The notes under the pieces were generated by a model that had not been told where the DNA came from, made no database searches, and saw nothing but the letters and a program-made list of their open reading frames with translations. A program made the translations under genes and the position numbers. A stretch of DNA of 5,492 nt from an uncultured Anaeromassilibacillus sp. Its GTDB lineage: Bacteria; Bacillota; Clostridia; Oscillospirales; Acutalibacteraceae. This document shows, one piece after another, positions 4,698 through 5,492 of this stretch (positions are counted from its first letter, which is position 1; each line of letters begins with the position of its first letter). The stretch covers positions 1-5,492 of the forward strand of contig CAMFTQ010000055.1 in the NCBI GenBank assembly GCA_945988865.1, given 5' to 3'.

Positions 4698-5492
4698 TTA
4701 TGTACGGTAATCGCCGTTGATTTTTACATATTCGTAAGTAAGGTCACAGCCGAATGCCTGCGCCGAAAATTCGCCGTCATTTAAGACCACTGCAATTTCA
4801 ATTTCGTCCTCAAGCAGAATTTCTTTTGCCTTTTCTTCGCAAAATTCTATTCCTGCGCCGTTTTTGCATACGGGGATTTCACCCTTTGATGATTTAAAAG
4901 AAACGTCAACTCGGCTTATGCCAACGTCCATACCGCTGTAGCCGATAGCGCACAGCACTCTGCCCCAGTTTGCGTCAGAGCCAAACATAGCAGATTTTAC
5001 AAGGCTTGAGCAGATTACGCTCTTTGCAACGCCCCTTGCGTCCTTTTTGCTTTTAGCACCGTCAACAGTGCAGATAAGAAGCTTTGTTGCGCCCTCGCCG
5101 TCCTTTGCAAGTTGTTTTGCAATTTCTTTAAAAGCAACGGTCAGTGCGTTTACAAACACTCTGTAATCGTCATTCTTTTCTGTGATTTCCTTATTGCCTG
5201 CAAGTCCGTTTGCAAGAATTGCAAGCGTGTCGTTAGTTGAGGTGTCGCCGTCAACAGATACCATATTGTAGCTGTCCTCAACTGCCTCTGTAAGAGCCTC
5301 TTTCAGCATTTCGGCAGATACTGCGGCGTCTGTCGTTACAAAAGAGAGCATAGTACCCATATTTATGTGTATCATTCCGCTTCCCTTTGCAATACCGCCT
5401 ATTGTCACCGTTTTGCCGTCAAGAGTAATCTGCATAGCCATTTCTTTTTTTACGGTGTCTGTAGTCATAATTGCTTCGGCGGCATTTGTACC
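4698..5492 (-). CDS. argJ: Glutamate/ornithine N-acetyltransferase, C-terminal part (cut by window edge)
   Basis: ArgJ transfers the acetyl group of N-acetylornithine to glutamate, releasing ornithine and regenerating N-acetylglutamate; bifunctional forms also use acetyl-CoA. The last 264 residues of a protein normally near 400 are visible, and the frame is open through the right edge (GTNAAEAIMTTDT). The ATG at 5468 is the internal Met of AIMTTDT, not the start. The autoproteolysis site is present as EGA-T, with the Thr nucleophile encoded at 5087-5085, so the visible part covers the end of the alpha chain and all of the beta chain. Other signatures are GSGMIHINMGTML, SVDGDTSTNDT, NWGRVLCAIGYSG and the typical GCDLTYEYVKINGDYRT C-terminus. 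GMIHINMGTML differs from the GMIHPNMATML form I recall for the family (Pro to Ile, Ala to Gly). argB follows after 15 nt. Single- or dual-substrate activity cannot be read from the sequence. Confidence 0.95.
   Translation of the reverse strand, partial: GTNAAEAIMTTDTVKKEMAMQITLDGKTVTIGGIAKGSGMIHINMGTMLSFVTTDAAVSAEMLKEALTEAVEDSYNMVSVDGDTSTNDTLAILANGLAGNKEITEKNDDYRVFVNALTVAFKEIAKQLAKDGEGATKLLICTVDGAKSKKDARGVAKSVICSSLVKSAMFGSDANWGRVLCAIGYSGMDVGISRVDVSFKSSKGEIPVCKNGAGIEFCEEKAKEILLEDEIEIAVVLNDGEFSAQAFGCDLTYEYVKINGDYRT

Noticed and set aside
5466..5468. ATG at 5468 as the start of argJ
   Set aside because: The frame continues upstream to the window edge with typical ArgJ residues (AAEAIMTTDT), so this Met is internal.

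Overview
The window is an ordinary-looking piece of a low-to-moderate-GC Bacillota chromosome. The strong AGGAGG-type ribosome binding sites, GTG and TTG starts, the compact argJ-argB-argD-argF order and the style of the proteins suggest an anaerobic gut-type Clostridia member (Ruminococcus/Oscillospirales-like). This is an inference from sequence style, not a database match. Every protein gene supported here lies on the minus strand, so transcription runs from high to low coordinates.

Right and centre (5492 to 723): an arginine biosynthesis operon. It enters at the right edge with the 3' two thirds of argJ (ornithine/glutamate N-acetyltransferase). It continues with argB (N-acetylglutamate kinase), a small GNAT acetyltransferase, argD (acetylornithine aminotransferase), argF (ornithine carbamoyltransferase) and a dCMP deaminase. 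Gaps between genes are about 15 to 29 nt and no internal promoter is evident, so one transcript is likely. ArgJ makes N-acetylglutamate by recycling acetyl groups, ArgB phosphorylates it, ArgD makes N-acetylornithine, ArgJ releases ornithine, and ArgF carbamoylates ornithine to citrulline. ArgC, the operon promoter and any ArgR operator would lie beyond the right edge; argG and argH are not in the window. The two less expected members are the GNAT protein, a possible N-acetylglutamate synthase, and the dCMP deaminase, which resembles the vertebrate-type enzyme.

Left centre (722 to 282): a 441-nt intergenic region. Its right part holds four closely packed perfect or near-perfect inverted repeats (501-658) without the U-tract of a textbook terminator; they look like a composite intergenic repeat element. 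Its left part holds a near-consensus sigma-A promoter for pgk (TTGAAA, 17 nt, TATAAT on the minus strand). The -10 box lies exactly in the centre of an 8-bp-arm palindrome that partly matches the clostridial Rex operator.

Left edge (281 to 1): the first 93 codons of pgk (phosphoglycerate kinase), cut by the window end.

I see no CRISPR array, transposase, tRNA, rRNA or phage gene. No clearly new system is evident. The observations most worth following up are the operator-like palindrome over the pgk promoter, the multi-hairpin intergenic element, and the acetyltransferase inside the arginine operon.
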